Program-made: the position numbers and the translations under genes | Notes under the pieces: model-generated | What the model was told of the DNA's origin: nothing | The model's input: only the letters and a program-made list of their open reading frames with translations | Databases searched by the model: none | DNA from: Planctomycetaceae bacterium | GTDB lineage: Bacteria > Planctomycetota > Planctomycetia > Pirellulales > Pirellulaceae | Assembly: GCA_002724245.1 (NCBI GenBank) | Contig: PBOG01000019.1 | Location: 1-56,240 of the forward strand | Length of the DNA: 56,240 nucleotides | Direction: 5' to 3' | Part shown: one piece after another, positions 26,028 through 34,681 of the stretch | Layout: each line of letters begins with the position of its first letter | Numbering within the stretch: position 1 is the stretch's first letter

Positions 26028-28106
26028 ATGACCGACGATGCTCCCCGCAGCGAGCAAGATCGTACCGATGCCGTCTCGGCGGAACTTCCCCGTTCAGAGG
26101 CAGGGCCAGGTACGGCCAACGAAGGCACCTCTGCAGAGCCAGACCAGGAAACATCCTCCACCGACAGCACGAGCCAGTCACCCGAGAACCTCACGGCATC
26201 CACAACTGAAAATGCTACTGAAACGCTGATCGAAATCGGCCCCAGTGGGATGCAAGAATTTGTGCAGCGGGGTGGTGCATTTGTTTTCTCGACCATCTTT
26301 CATCTGGTGGCCTTGCTTGTACTGGGGCTTTGCACCCTCAACACCGTTGTCCAGGAAGAAATCATTTCCCTGCTTTCTCCGGCGATTGAGGAGCAACCTG
26401 ACGACGTGCCGGTCGAACTGGAGTTGGAGCAAGACCTGCAAGCAGCCACTGAAGTTACCCAGGCAGTCTTCGACAGCGCAGTGGCCGCAGCCGCACAAAG
26501 CGGAGCTACCACGGGCGAAGCAAGTGAACCACAACTCGACCAACAACTACTGGAAGAATTCAGTTCGCCGCAGGTCAAAATCCAGCCACCCTCGCTTGGA
26601 CTTCCCAGCATGACCCGTGCTTTTGAGGCACTGCCTGAAGGCATTCTCGGCGACCCACGAATGGTTGTGGACAGTTATCAGCAGGCCATGGACCAGATCA
26701 CGCAGGAAATACTATGGATGCTCGAACGTGGGAACGTTCTCGTGGTCTGGTGTTTTGACCAATCGCAGAGCATGAAAGATGATCAACGTGAAATTCGTGA
26801 CCGAATCAACAAGGTTTACGCTGAACTGGGCCTTGTCGACCAGGCCAGCGGCAGTCATCTACTCACCGCGGTAACCAGCTTTGGAGCCGGATTTCAGATT
26901 CACACCACGGCCAACAACAAACCCAGACCAACGAGTAACCGCGCTGAAATCCGCGATGCAATCGATCTGGTTCCGGTCGATCCATCTGGGACAGAAAACA
27001 TGTGCGGAGCCGTGCGTCAGGCTATTGGTTTTCATCGTCCGATGGCAAGAAGACGCCAGATGATTCTGATCCTGGTCAGCGATGAGAGTGGCAATCCACA
27101 AAATAATGCCGCGCTGCTGGAAAATACCATTGCCGAAGCCCGGGCAGCCCGCTGTCGGGTCTACACCATGGGACGAGAAGCGGTGTTTGGCTATCCTTGG
27201 GCGCACATCCGTTACAAACATCCACAAACCAAACGCACCCACTGGCTGCGCGTCGATCGAGGGCCCGAAACCGCATTCGTTGAGCAACTTCAAACCAATG
27301 GATTCCACCGTCGACACGACGCCTTTTCCAGTGGCTTTGGCCCTTACGATCAAGCTCGGCTTTCCCGAGAAACAGGAGGTATTTTCTTCCTGTTGCCAAG
27401 CATCGAAGCTGATCTTGTGGGTGGTAAAGCAGGTAAACGTCGCTACAAACTCGACGCCATGCGTCCCTACCGCCCCGACTTGCGAGCGCGTCTTTCTGTG
27501 GTTTCCGATCGCAACAAGTACCCCCTGCGATCATTGATCTGGAAAGTTGTCAATGACCTTGATCCCACGAAAGCCCGCCAGGTCAATATGCCCGTTGACT
27601 TCCCGCTGGCAGCCGCTCAATTTCTGCCAGCCGCGAGAGCCGCACAAACCAAAGCGGCAACTTATATCAACTATCTGGGGACCGTCCAGAAAATGCTCGA
27701 GTCAGGAAAACTACTGCGTGAACAAGAGCCAGAGCCTCGCTGGCAGGCGAACTACGATTTAATTCTGGCTCAGATTGTCGCCTACCAGGCGAGAATGTAC
27801 GAGTATGGCGTCGCAATTGAACAATTCATCAAGACACCTAAGACTGCGGCGTTGACTCGACCGCCCAACCTGCGACTCGTCGATTGGAATATCACCACCA
27901 ACCACAACGTACGTACCGAGACCAGCAAGCCTTACATCAAGCGTTCTACCGCGTTGTTCAACCAGATCATTGCCGATCACCCCGGCACTCCCTGGGCAGC
28001 ACGGGCCCAGCAAGAATTAACAAGAGGGTTTGGAGTTGATCTGGTACCTGACTACGATCCACCTTACATTCAGGTGAGTAACCCCAAACCACTACCCAAA
28101 TTGTAG
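26028..28106 (+). CDS. Membrane-anchored von Willebrand factor A domain protein
   Basis: 692 residues. The N-terminal 80 residues are acidic and Ser/Thr-rich, then one transmembrane helix follows at about 84-104 (FVFSTIFHLVALLVLGLCTL), so the bulk probably faces the periplasm. The VWA domain begins at about residue 235 with the metal-ion-dependent adhesion site DQSQSM (D244, S246, S248) and continues with SGTENMCGAVRQAI and LILVSDESGNPQNN. The C-terminal part (HPGTPWAARAQQEL) looks like a tetratricopeptide-type element. VWA domains bind partner proteins; the partner is unknown. ATG 26028 follows GCAGGAGTCCCAGC. The stop is a TAG, in frame with the following gene. Confidence 0.85.
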   Translation: MTDDAPRSEQDRTDAVSAELPRSEAGPGTANEGTSAEPDQETSSTDSTSQSPENLTASTTENATETLIEIGPSGMQEFVQRGGAFVFSTIFHLVALLVLGLCTLNTVVQEEIISLLSPAIEEQPDDVPVELELEQDLQAATEVTQAVFDSAVAAAAQSGATTGEASEPQLDQQLLEEFSSPQVKIQPPSLGLPSMTRAFEALPEGILGDPRMVVDSYQQAMDQITQEILWMLERGNVLVVWCFDQSQSMKDDQREIRDRINKVYAELGLVDQASGSHLLTAVTSFGAGFQIHTTANNKPRPTSNRAEIRDAIDLVPVDPSGTENMCGAVRQAIGFHRPMARRRQMILILVSDESGNPQNNAALLENTIAEARAARCRVYTMGREAVFGYPWAHIRYKHPQTKRTHWLRVDRGPETAFVEQLQTNGFHRRHDAFSSGFGPYDQARLSRETGGIFFLLPSIEADLVGGKAGKRRYKLDAMRPYRPDLRARLSVVSDRNKYPLRSLIWKVVNDLDPTKARQVNMPVDFPLAAAQFLPAARAAQTKAATYINYLGTVQKMLESGKLLREQEPEPRWQANYDLILAQIVAYQARMYEYGVAIEQFIKTPKTAALTRPPNLRLVDWNITTNHNVRTETSKPYIKRSTALFNQIIADHPGTPWAARAQQELTRGFGVDLVPDYDPPYIQVSNPKPLPKL

Positions 28107-28142
28107 TCCCCCGAGGCGAAGTTACTTTACGATCCCAGTCCG

Positions 28143-29300
28143 TTGTTTGCAGGCAGTACCACAGTGCCCATTCGACACACACCGCGTACAGGCGAACAAA
28201 CTACGATTTCCAGCGGGTCAACGAACGATTCCCTGCAGCAGCGGCCTGGCAGTGGATTCTCGCGCCGAACTGCCCTGACCACCGCAACCGGCTGGGGAGC
28301 AAGCCTGCCATGGCTTTCAGGTTTTGCTGCGGCGAAACGCGACCCCGCCTGGAACAAGGCACTCGGCAAAGGACTCAACTGGGTCGCCAAGACACAGTCT
28401 AATCTGGGACATTGGACTTCAGGTAATCCTGGGCCCTACCCGACCGCAATGACCGCCTTGGCCGCCACGTCCCTGATTTGCGCCGGCGCGACGACAACAC
28501 AAGGGCCATTCGCCCGCAACATTCGCCGCGCCGTCGACTTTCTTGTGCAAAAGAAGGCACGCCCCAATGGCCTGATTGGCGACCCGTTAACAGATAACCG
28601 CTACACCTATGGCCATGGTTTTTCGATGCTCTTCTTGTCACAAGTACTGGGCGAAGAAGAGGACCGGGACCGGCGTAGTGAACTGATCGACGTACTCACG
28701 CGCGCCGTGGAATTCAGTGTGCGGGCACAAACCAAGTCCGGAGGCTGGGGCTACGTCAGCGCCAAGGACGGCAACAATTTCGACGAAGGATCGACAACGA
28801 TCACGCAAGTGCAAGGCCTCAGAGGTTGTCGTAACGCAGGGATCGCCGTACCGACAGAGGCCATCGAACAAGCCAAGAAGTACATCTATCGGTGCAAGAA
28901 CAAGGATGGCGGAATTTCCTACAGTTCTCGCAATCGCGGAAGTTCACGGCCGGCAATTACTGCTGCGGCCCTCGCGTCGCTTTACAATGCGGGTGACTAC
29001 GACAGCCCCCAACAAAAGCAGATGTATTCTTATTGCAAGAAAACACTACACAACATCAAATCCGGTTCTTCGAGGTCTTTCGGGCACTGGCACTACACCT
29101 ACCTCTACTATTCGCAGGTGGTATACCGACAAGGTGGTGCCGAGTGGATCCCGTTTCGAGACAACTTGTTCAAGAAAATCGTTCGCGAACAGAATGGCAA
29201 CGGCAGCTGGTCTGGCAACATCGGCCCTATCTACGTCACCGCCTGCAATCTGATCATGATGCAGCTGGATCAGGGATACCTGCCGATTTACCAGCGCTAG
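28143..29300 (+). CDS. Prenyltransferase/squalene-oxidase repeat protein with a twin-arginine-like leader
   Basis: Up to 385 residues. The alpha/alpha-toroid repeats are visible as Gly-rich units such as TYGHGFSMLFLSQVLGEE, AQTKSGGWGYVSAKDGNNF, CKNKDGGISYSSRNRG and REQNGNGSWSGNI. The catalytic acid motif of true squalene-hopene cyclases (DxDD) was not seen, so this is a repeat protein and probably not a cyclase. The leader SRRTALTTATGWGASLPW resembles a twin-arginine export signal. The start is uncertain: TTG at 28143 and GTG at 28164 (weak AGGCAG upstream) are the only reasonable choices and no ATG is available. The frame is continuous with the VWA gene except for its single TAG. Confidence 0.82.
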   Translation: MFAGSTTVPIRHTPRTGEQTTISSGSTNDSLQQRPGSGFSRRTALTTATGWGASLPWLSGFAAAKRDPAWNKALGKGLNWVAKTQSNLGHWTSGNPGPYPTAMTALAATSLICAGATTTQGPFARNIRRAVDFLVQKKARPNGLIGDPLTDNRYTYGHGFSMLFLSQVLGEEEDRDRRSELIDVLTRAVEFSVRAQTKSGGWGYVSAKDGNNFDEGSTTITQVQGLRGCRNAGIAVPTEAIEQAKKYIYRCKNKDGGISYSSRNRGSSRPAITAAALASLYNAGDYDSPQQKQMYSYCKKTLHNIKSGSSRSFGHWHYTYLYYSQVVYRQGGAEWIPFRDNLFKKIVREQNGNGSWSGNIGPIYVTACNLIMMQLDQGYLPIYQR

Positions 29301-29304
29301 TCAC

Positions 29305-30264
29305 TTATCTCCGGCCTTGCGTTGATACGCTATGCCACCCGGTATCCTCTGAGACCGGCGCCGCAGCCACCGGTTCGACAACTGCGATCGGCACCAGGTA
29401 GCTGGCTTTCGCAACCGCTGGTTGATCCCAGGCAATCAGCGCTGACCGTGCAGCTGACGTTCCCAACCGAGCAGTGTGACGGGGGTTCAACGGAACGGCA
29501 GGCCGACGGCGTGTCGCACTGGGAACGGTGCGATGCGCTGGATCAGGAATAGGCTGCAAGTTGATGTTTTGGTTTGGATCACGTCGCATCGGAGAGACGC
29601 GTGGAACCGCCGGCAAGGCCTGATTACGCTGTCGCTCAAGCAGAGGATTAACCTGTGGCTGTGGCTGAACGCCCGATCCCAGGGTCGGCGCACGGTCGGC
29701 AGCATTCGATTGTGGCGAAGGCACGGTTACCGCAGGGGCGGTGACTGCGGGCGCACCCAATGGAGGCATCGACGGTGTTGGCTGAAGAACTCCAGGCGCC
29801 ATTGTCAGTGCCGGCGCCGTACCCAGCAATGGATTTCCGGGCTGGAGGCCAACCGGTATCGCAGGAGCGCGGTTCGCAAGCGACACCGTCGAATAGACAG
29901 GCCGATAACTGGTTACCGGCACGCGTCGCTGCTGCCATTGGTAAGCCGTACAAGGCTGAAGTGTCGTCTTCATGGCGGAAGTCGTCGGGTCCATGGCGGT
30001 AACTGGCCGGTAATAGGTTACCGGCGCAGGAATCCACTGCGTCTGGTATCTGGTGCGTGGGACATAGCCGACAACAACCCGCTGCAAATTAAAGGGTCGT
30101 GCGACGGAATAAGCACTACCGTTGCCCTGTGGAAACAGGCGCGCCGCCACAGAAGATTCCGCAGGTTGCCCCGTCAACCAGTCCCAAAGACGGCAAGCTT
30201 CCGCACGGCCGGCAGGTAAACTGCCCAATAGCAAGGCGAGACAAAACAAGTGCTTTTTTCTCAT
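29305..30264 (-). CDS. Proline-rich exported protein with YRPV motifs
   Basis: 319 residues from the ATG at 30264; a TTG at 30276 is in frame but less likely. The signal peptide is clear (MRKKHLFCLALLLGSLPAGR, then AEACRLWDWLTG). Two Tyr-rich segments follow (YVPRTRYQTQWIPAPVTYYR, VPVTSYRPVYSTV). A long Pro/Ala/Val-rich low-complexity region makes up the rest. YxxYRPV-type proteins recur in planctomycete genomes but I know of no function; an envelope or structural role is a guess. It is convergent with the prenyltransferase-repeat gene, with stop codons only four bases apart. Confidence 0.75.
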   Translation of the reverse strand: MRKKHLFCLALLLGSLPAGRAEACRLWDWLTGQPAESSVAARLFPQGNGSAYSVARPFNLQRVVVGYVPRTRYQTQWIPAPVTYYRPVTAMDPTTSAMKTTLQPCTAYQWQQRRVPVTSYRPVYSTVSLANRAPAIPVGLQPGNPLLGTAPALTMAPGVLQPTPSMPPLGAPAVTAPAVTVPSPQSNAADRAPTLGSGVQPQPQVNPLLERQRNQALPAVPRVSPMRRDPNQNINLQPIPDPAHRTVPSATRRRPAVPLNPRHTARLGTSAARSALIAWDQPAVAKASYLVPIAVVEPVAAAPVSEDTGWHSVSTQGRR

Positions 30265-30605
30265 ACGAATGCCCAACCGTAAATGGATCAGGGGGTTACG
30301 TCGATATACAACCGCCTATTGGAGCCTAGTTCAAGCCCTGAGAAAACGATAGTCTCTGGTGCCCCGCGCCCTGCGGATCACCAGAAATACATGGGATCAC
30401 ACGGATTGGAGGAAACGTGAGGGCCAGGCCGATCGTACCCACAAAGCGATAAGTCCTTTGGCAGCCGACGTTTGATCGACGACAATGCCCCGCCCAAAGT
30501 ACGCCACGCGTATGGCAGCCTGATAGCCACCCCGGTACCTGAGCCCCTTGTCACAAACCTGCCACTCGAGCAGGCTCTCTCCGGCACATACGGCGGCAAC
30601 CGTTA
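30265..30605. other. Intergenic region with a minus-strand promoter and no supported gene
   Basis: About 340 bases between the proline-rich protein gene and the ATPase gene, both on the minus strand. Short open frames on both strands have no recognisable content. The likely promoter of the proline-rich protein is at 30305-30334. Confidence 0.45.
30305..30334 (-). promoter_or_regulatory. Putative sigma-70 promoter of the proline-rich protein gene
   Basis: On the minus strand TTGAAC (30334-30329) and TGTATA (30310-30305) are separated by 18 bases. The start codon lies about 40 bases further on at 30264. Confidence 0.38.
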
Positions 30606-31322
30606 TCAGGGCGCGGGAACCGTGCCGTCCACAGCCCTCCGTCGGCGGTGTTCAAACAGGTCATAGAGTGCAAACAACGTCTCACGTAAATTGCCTTCCT
30701 GACGGTAGTAGCAGTTTCGCACATCCTCTTCCAGAATCAGGTTCTCAGGACAGGACTGGAGCAAGCGTGAGACAATCTGCTGAACCCATGCCAGCGAAGC
30801 TTTTGTCCGCACCAGCCACGGCAACTGAACATCGCGGTGGCTGGTAACCAGTAAGCCGCAACCACGCCAGCCACACAACCACCGCAATACCCATTGTGCG
30901 AACCGTGGCAACTGTTCAAATCCGTCCACAATTAAACGAGTCCCACTGCGACGCGTTGCCGACAGAGCCTGCTGAAAACCCCGATGCCAGCCCTGTCTGT
31001 GCAATACCACTTTTACGACCGGCGCCGACCGTTGCAGCAACTGAATCTCTAATTGATTGACGAGCGTTGTTTTGCCAGATCCATGCGGCCCTACGATCTG
31101 TCCCCAACCCCGCTCAACTTCAAGTTGTCGCATTAGCTGGTTCAAACAAATACCCGGAAGCGGCTCAAAACATACGCGGCTGGGGTCAATCCAACGCACG
31201 GAAAAAGGATTACTGTCCGGCCAGCGCAATCCACCAGGCGTACCAATAGCCTGCACTGCAAATGAGGACTGTACATCCGGCGACGGCGAACACAACGAAC
31301 AAGCACACTGGAAGAATGTCAC
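30606..31322 (-). CDS. P-loop ATPase of the ExeA/AAA_22 type, last gene of the arrestin-like operon
   Basis: 238 residues starting with GTG at 31322, which overlaps the preceding stop as GTGA. Walker A is GPHGSGKTT (residues 78-86), Walker B is RLIVDGFEQL (129-138), and WRGCGLLVTSHRD (about 152-164) is in a sensor-like position. The C-terminal helices (LILEEDVRNCYYRQEGNLRE) resemble the lid region of STAND/AAA proteins. ATP binding is therefore expected; the motor or switch role and partner are not known. The N-terminal 60 residues contain CACSLC, a possible metal-binding cluster. Its tight overlap with the small arrestin-like gene suggests one complex. Confidence 0.8.
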   Translation of the reverse strand: MTFFQCACSLCSPSPDVQSSFAVQAIGTPGGLRWPDSNPFSVRWIDPSRVCFEPLPGICLNQLMRQLEVERGWGQIVGPHGSGKTTLVNQLEIQLLQRSAPVVKVVLHRQGWHRGFQQALSATRRSGTRLIVDGFEQLPRFAQWVLRWLCGWRGCGLLVTSHRDVQLPWLVRTKASLAWVQQIVSRLLQSCPENLILEEDVRNCYYRQEGNLRETLFALYDLFEHRRRRAVDGTVPAP

Positions 31323-31735
31323 TCGGTCACCTCGGCCTCATAAATCACAGGAGCATCCCCTAACTGAAACGGCACCTCCAGAAACGCGTCTCTTCCCCGA
31401 CCTAAAAAAATACGTACTCGTACACACCACCGGATTTTCACGAGGATTCCAGAATAGCTCAGAGGGGTTCTCGGCAGCGTCGTACGAAAATGCCGCATCG
31501 GCCGTAAATCACCCGTGTTCCGATCTGCGGCAACACGACGCTCGAAATAATGGATGCCGAGATCTTCATCACCCTTTCCCTCGGTGTACCACATCACCGA
31601 AGCTTCAACGGCACGCAAATCCGCCTGCTCCACAGCATCCACCTGGTATTCACAATCAAGCTCCTGGCCAGGCCAAAAAACACGGCCCTGCTCTTTGAGT
31701 CGAATGCTAATCAACGGGTCTAACATGCCGTTCAC
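31319..31735 (-). CDS. Small soluble arrestin-like beta-sandwich protein
   Basis: 138 residues from a GTG at 31735, whose first bases overlap the stop of the membrane gene as GTGA; its own stop overlaps the ATPase start in the same way. There is no signal peptide or membrane segment. The strand pattern (ISIRLKEQGRVFWPGQELDC, ADLRAVEASVMWYTEGKGDE, LSYSGILVKIRWCVRVRIFL) is that of an arrestin/SpoOM-type beta sandwich, and it resembles in layout the C-terminal region of the neighbouring membrane protein. The function is unknown; arrestin folds usually bind other proteins. The fold is an inference from pattern only. Confidence 0.7.
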   Translation of the reverse strand: MNGMLDPLISIRLKEQGRVFWPGQELDCEYQVDAVEQADLRAVEASVMWYTEGKGDEDLGIHYFERRVAADRNTGDLRPMRHFRTTLPRTPLSYSGILVKIRWCVRVRIFLGRGRDAFLEVPFQLGDAPVIYEAEVTE

Positions 31736-32766
31736 TCGCTCACCACAGGTGCAATCACCACTGGAAAACCTCGCTCAAATGACTGCCAACCCGTGCCCTG
31801 GCCGCGCACCATAAGCTTCCATTGTATGACGTTGTGCTGGCCCTGAAACGAGTGCATTGTCTTCTCTGAAATCTGTAGCGGGCAACGTTCTTCATAGGGC
31901 TGTTCACGACGGATCTGACAATCCTGCCCTCGATGAATCAACTCCTCGACGACGACGCGACGCTCTGTGCGGACGTCGGTACCCTGTCGATAAGTCACCT
32001 CTTCTTCACATACCAAAAGCACTTCCAGCGTCTGCAAATGCAACCGACCGCACTGCGACATGTAGACTTCATATGCGTCCCCCGGATGCAAGGGGTGATC
32101 GGAAATCTCTACGGTCGTAGGGCCGATCCCGCCGCGCATGCGCACCTGCCGAACAAAAAACACGCTCGCCCAGCCGGCCATGGCACCGAAAAAACTGGTC
32201 AACGCAATCAGGGCGATTTGCAGATTACCAGTTACCCACTCGCGAAACAGTACCAGCAACAACACAATCGCAATGCCATTACAAACCAGGCATAAGAAAC
32301 CCGTCGCCAGAAAGGCGAGCGTCTGAGTCTGAATGACTGGCAATCGATATCGCAGCTCGACACCGGGACTGTTGTTCAGTGACTTGTGATCTGGGACGCC
32401 AGGATGTTCACTGAGCGAGGGCAGCTCGTCATTGATCAGATCAATATCTGCAGCGCGCTTAACAAGTGCCGCCCGACGTTCCGTTGACGTCCCGGTCTGC
32501 AAAGCGGTGAGCACCAGCCCCCCACCACCAATCAGCAGAAACGAGGTAGAAATCAGCACCATCAACCAGAATTGAAATCCGACCGGTGGCTCGAGCAGCA
32601 CTGCTGATGGCGACTGGGTATACCTTATGAAGACGTAAACCTGAACGATCCCGCCTAGTAACAAAAGCAGTCCAAAAAAAGATGCTTCTCCAACACTGCC
32701 AGCCAACCTGGATCCCGTCCGGCGCCGCCCTCGCTTCTTCTGCCAAACTCGAAACCACCTCGACAC
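31732..32766 (-). CDS. Four-helix membrane protein with a C-terminal arrestin-like domain
   Basis: 344 residues from a GTG at 32766, chosen because AAAGGAGA lies about ten bases upstream; longer non-ATG starts add a Ser/Gly-rich segment without support. A basic N-terminus (RVWQKKRGRRR) is followed by hydrophobic segments at about 29-48, 64-88, 149-173 and 183-206. Between the second and third lies a soluble loop; after the fourth comes a soluble domain of about 135 residues with PGDAYEVYMSQCGRLHLQTL, LEVLLVCEEEVTYRQGTDV and IQWKLMVRGQGTGWQSFERG, which reads as an arrestin-like sandwich. It is the first gene of a three-gene operon. I know of no assigned function. Confidence 0.75.
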   Translation of the reverse strand: MSRWFRVWQKKRGRRRTGSRLAGSVGEASFFGLLLLLGGIVQVYVFIRYTQSPSAVLLEPPVGFQFWLMVLISTSFLLIGGGGLVLTALQTGTSTERRAALVKRAADIDLINDELPSLSEHPGVPDHKSLNNSPGVELRYRLPVIQTQTLAFLATGFLCLVCNGIAIVLLLVLFREWVTGNLQIALIALTSFFGAMAGWASVFFVRQVRMRGGIGPTTVEISDHPLHPGDAYEVYMSQCGRLHLQTLEVLLVCEEEVTYRQGTDVRTERRVVVEELIHRGQDCQIRREQPYEERCPLQISEKTMHSFQGQHNVIQWKLMVRGQGTGWQSFERGFPVVIAPVVSE

Positions 32767-33129
32767 GGAATTGCGTCTCCTTTGAAATCCACCGCTGCCA
32801 TGTTTCGTACCGCAACCAACCACAGTAACGCCAGGAGTCGGAATATACGCTGGCCTGCCCGGCCTGTGTCGCTCGTTTCCCGTATTTGCTGACGACACAC
32901 TTCCGCAGGCACTTCCCTGCCTGGCGAACGCCTGGACAGCAGGGCTCGAGAAAGCAGACAATCGGCTCTAATTCCAGAACAAGCCCCCTACTGTCACACG
33001 CTTCGTCGTTCTGAGCGTGTATCCTGGCCCGAATATGATGGTCACGCAAGCTGCCTGGATGTGGCCGCTTCGCCAACAGGTGGGTAGAATGTGCCGCTAA
33101 AGTTAGCCCCCGCACTGGAAGGGATCCGC
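32767..33129. other. Divergent intergenic region upstream of the arrestin-like operon
   Basis: About 360 bases between the GTG of the membrane protein gene and the ATG of the PQQ-like gene. It includes an in-frame upstream extension of the membrane gene that I consider non-coding. A TATGAT at 33034-33039 could be a -10 box for the plus-strand gene; no -35 partner is clear. Confidence 0.4.
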
Positions 33130-34407
33130 ATGACCTGTGCTCACAGAGGAACATCCACCCGTTTCCTGGCCTCACTACTCATCGCTTCTGCGATGTTCCC
33201 AACCTGCCTGCCCACCGCGGTTGGCGGGGACTGGCCACAGCTTCTCGGGCCCACTCGAAATGGCTCGGCAACCGATGAGAATTTATTGGAAACCTGGCCG
33301 GCAGCGGGCCCTCAGAAACTCTGGTCGGTATCACTGGGCCAAGGCTACGCCGGTCCGGTAGTCGCGGGCATCCGAGTCATCGCGTTTCATCGTGTCGGTA
33401 ACCAGGAGCAGCTGCTCTGTTGCCATCGGGACACCGGAAAAAAACTCTGGCAAACTAGTTTTCCAGCGAGATATGCCGGTGGCGTCAATCCAGACACTGG
33501 TCCACGTTGCACGCCAGTCATACACGCAAACCGAGTCTACGCATTCGGTGCTGCAGGCGTCATGCACTGTGTCACACTCGACACGGGAAAGGCCGTCTGG
33601 TCCCGTGATCTCTATGGAGACTATCGGGGAGATGAAGGCTATTTTGGCGCAGGGAGCAGCCCGATCGTTGCCGACAACAAGTTGCTGGTAAATCTTGGCG
33701 GACGGGACAACGCCGGCCTTGTTGCGCTCACCCTGGAAAGCGGCAAGACCGTCTGGCAAGTTACTGATGAACGCGCCAGTTACTCATCACCCACGGTCGT
33801 TCAAGTCAAGGGTAAAACCCACGTCGTCTTCGTAACACGGCTGAACACCATTTGTGTGTCAGCAGACAATGGAAAAACTGCGTTCCAGTTTCCCTTCGGT
33901 CGTCGCGGCCCCACGGTCAACGCAGCAACCCCACTCGTATTCAACGGCCACCTGTTCGTAAGCGCTGCATACGGTGTCGGCGCGCGTTTGACGCGAATTG
34001 CGAATGGTACCGCCACCGAGGTTTGGAGTAACGACACCTCGATGTCAAGCCAATATTCAACATGTGTATTTCATCGCCAATTTCTCTATGGGACACACGG
34101 TCGAGAAGATTTCAACAACGGAGAATTGCGCTGTATTGCCGCGCAAAACGGCCGCGTTCGCTGGTCGGTTCCCGGTTTCGGCGTCGCCAACGTACTGCTG
34201 TCAGAAGACCGACTGCTGGCACTGAATACAACCGGTCAACTCACCCTGGCTGCTGCGAACAGCAGCGAATACCAGAAAATCGCACAAGCGTCGGTAAGCC
34301 GTGGAACTACACGGGCCGTGCCAGCGCTTGCCCATGGCCTATTCCTGTTTCGAGCCAATACGCGTTCCAAAAGCGATCTGGTCGCACTGGTGGTCGGCAA
34401 ACGGTAA
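33130..34407 (+). CDS. Exported PQQ-like beta-propeller protein
   Basis: 425 residues from the ATG at 33130 behind GAAGGGATCCGC. A signal peptide is present (FLASLLIASAMFPTCLPTAV) followed by GGDWPQLLGPTRNGSATDE, the typical start of planctomycete PQQ_2 propellers. Blade motifs recur: TGKKLWQTSF, TGKAVWSRDLYGDYRGDEG, SGKTVWQVTDERASYSSPTV and NGRVRWSVPGFGVANVLLSE. Such propellers may act as binding scaffolds; no catalytic site was seen and PQQ binding is not implied. Location is probably periplasmic. It stands alone between spacers of about 360 and 270 bases. Confidence 0.88.
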   Translation: MTCAHRGTSTRFLASLLIASAMFPTCLPTAVGGDWPQLLGPTRNGSATDENLLETWPAAGPQKLWSVSLGQGYAGPVVAGIRVIAFHRVGNQEQLLCCHRDTGKKLWQTSFPARYAGGVNPDTGPRCTPVIHANRVYAFGAAGVMHCVTLDTGKAVWSRDLYGDYRGDEGYFGAGSSPIVADNKLLVNLGGRDNAGLVALTLESGKTVWQVTDERASYSSPTVVQVKGKTHVVFVTRLNTICVSADNGKTAFQFPFGRRGPTVNAATPLVFNGHLFVSAAYGVGARLTRIANGTATEVWSNDTSMSSQYSTCVFHRQFLYGTHGREDFNNGELRCIAAQNGRVRWSVPGFGVANVLLSEDRLLALNTTGQLTLAAANSSEYQKIAQASVSRGTTRAVPALAHGLFLFRANTRSKSDLVALVVGKR

Positions 34408-34487
34408 GCCGTACCCCCACCTCCACGGCACGACACAGAAGTCTCGTAAAGCAAACAGGCCCTGCGCACAGCCGTCTCGCCGGACTC

Positions 34488-34517
34488 TTGCGCAGAATCT
34501 CCGTTGCGCAGAATCTC
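34488..34517. repeat. 14-base direct repeat, two copies
   Basis: TTGCGCAGAATCTC occurs at 34488-34501 and again at 34504-34517, a 16-base period, in the spacer between the PQQ-like gene and the epimerase gene. Confidence 0.8.
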
Positions 34518-34681
34518 AGTGAAGGAACACAACAATCTTGCGACTGGCCGACAGAGGAGTCCATTTTCCTGGCACTGCACCGATCCATCTCTGGAGTATA
34601 GTAGAAAGTGAGCAGTCTACAGATCGCCGGCGAAACACCTCGTCTTTTGCAATTCTGTAGACCGAACCAGGAGCCCTCGGA

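Noticed and set aside
28143-29300. Calling the repeat protein a squalene-hopene cyclase
   Set aside because: The DxDD catalytic motif was not found and the length is well below that of true cyclases.
30378-30599. Minus-strand open frame ending CDPMYFW in the 30.3-30.6 kb spacer
   Set aside because: No ribosome-binding site or family was seen and the context gives no support; kept as possible but not called.
32459-33175. Minus-strand open frame (238 codons) upstream of and inside the membrane protein gene
   Set aside because: It runs in another frame of the same strand and has Cys/Arg-rich content without a fold; the neighbouring frame has helices and an arrestin-like domain.
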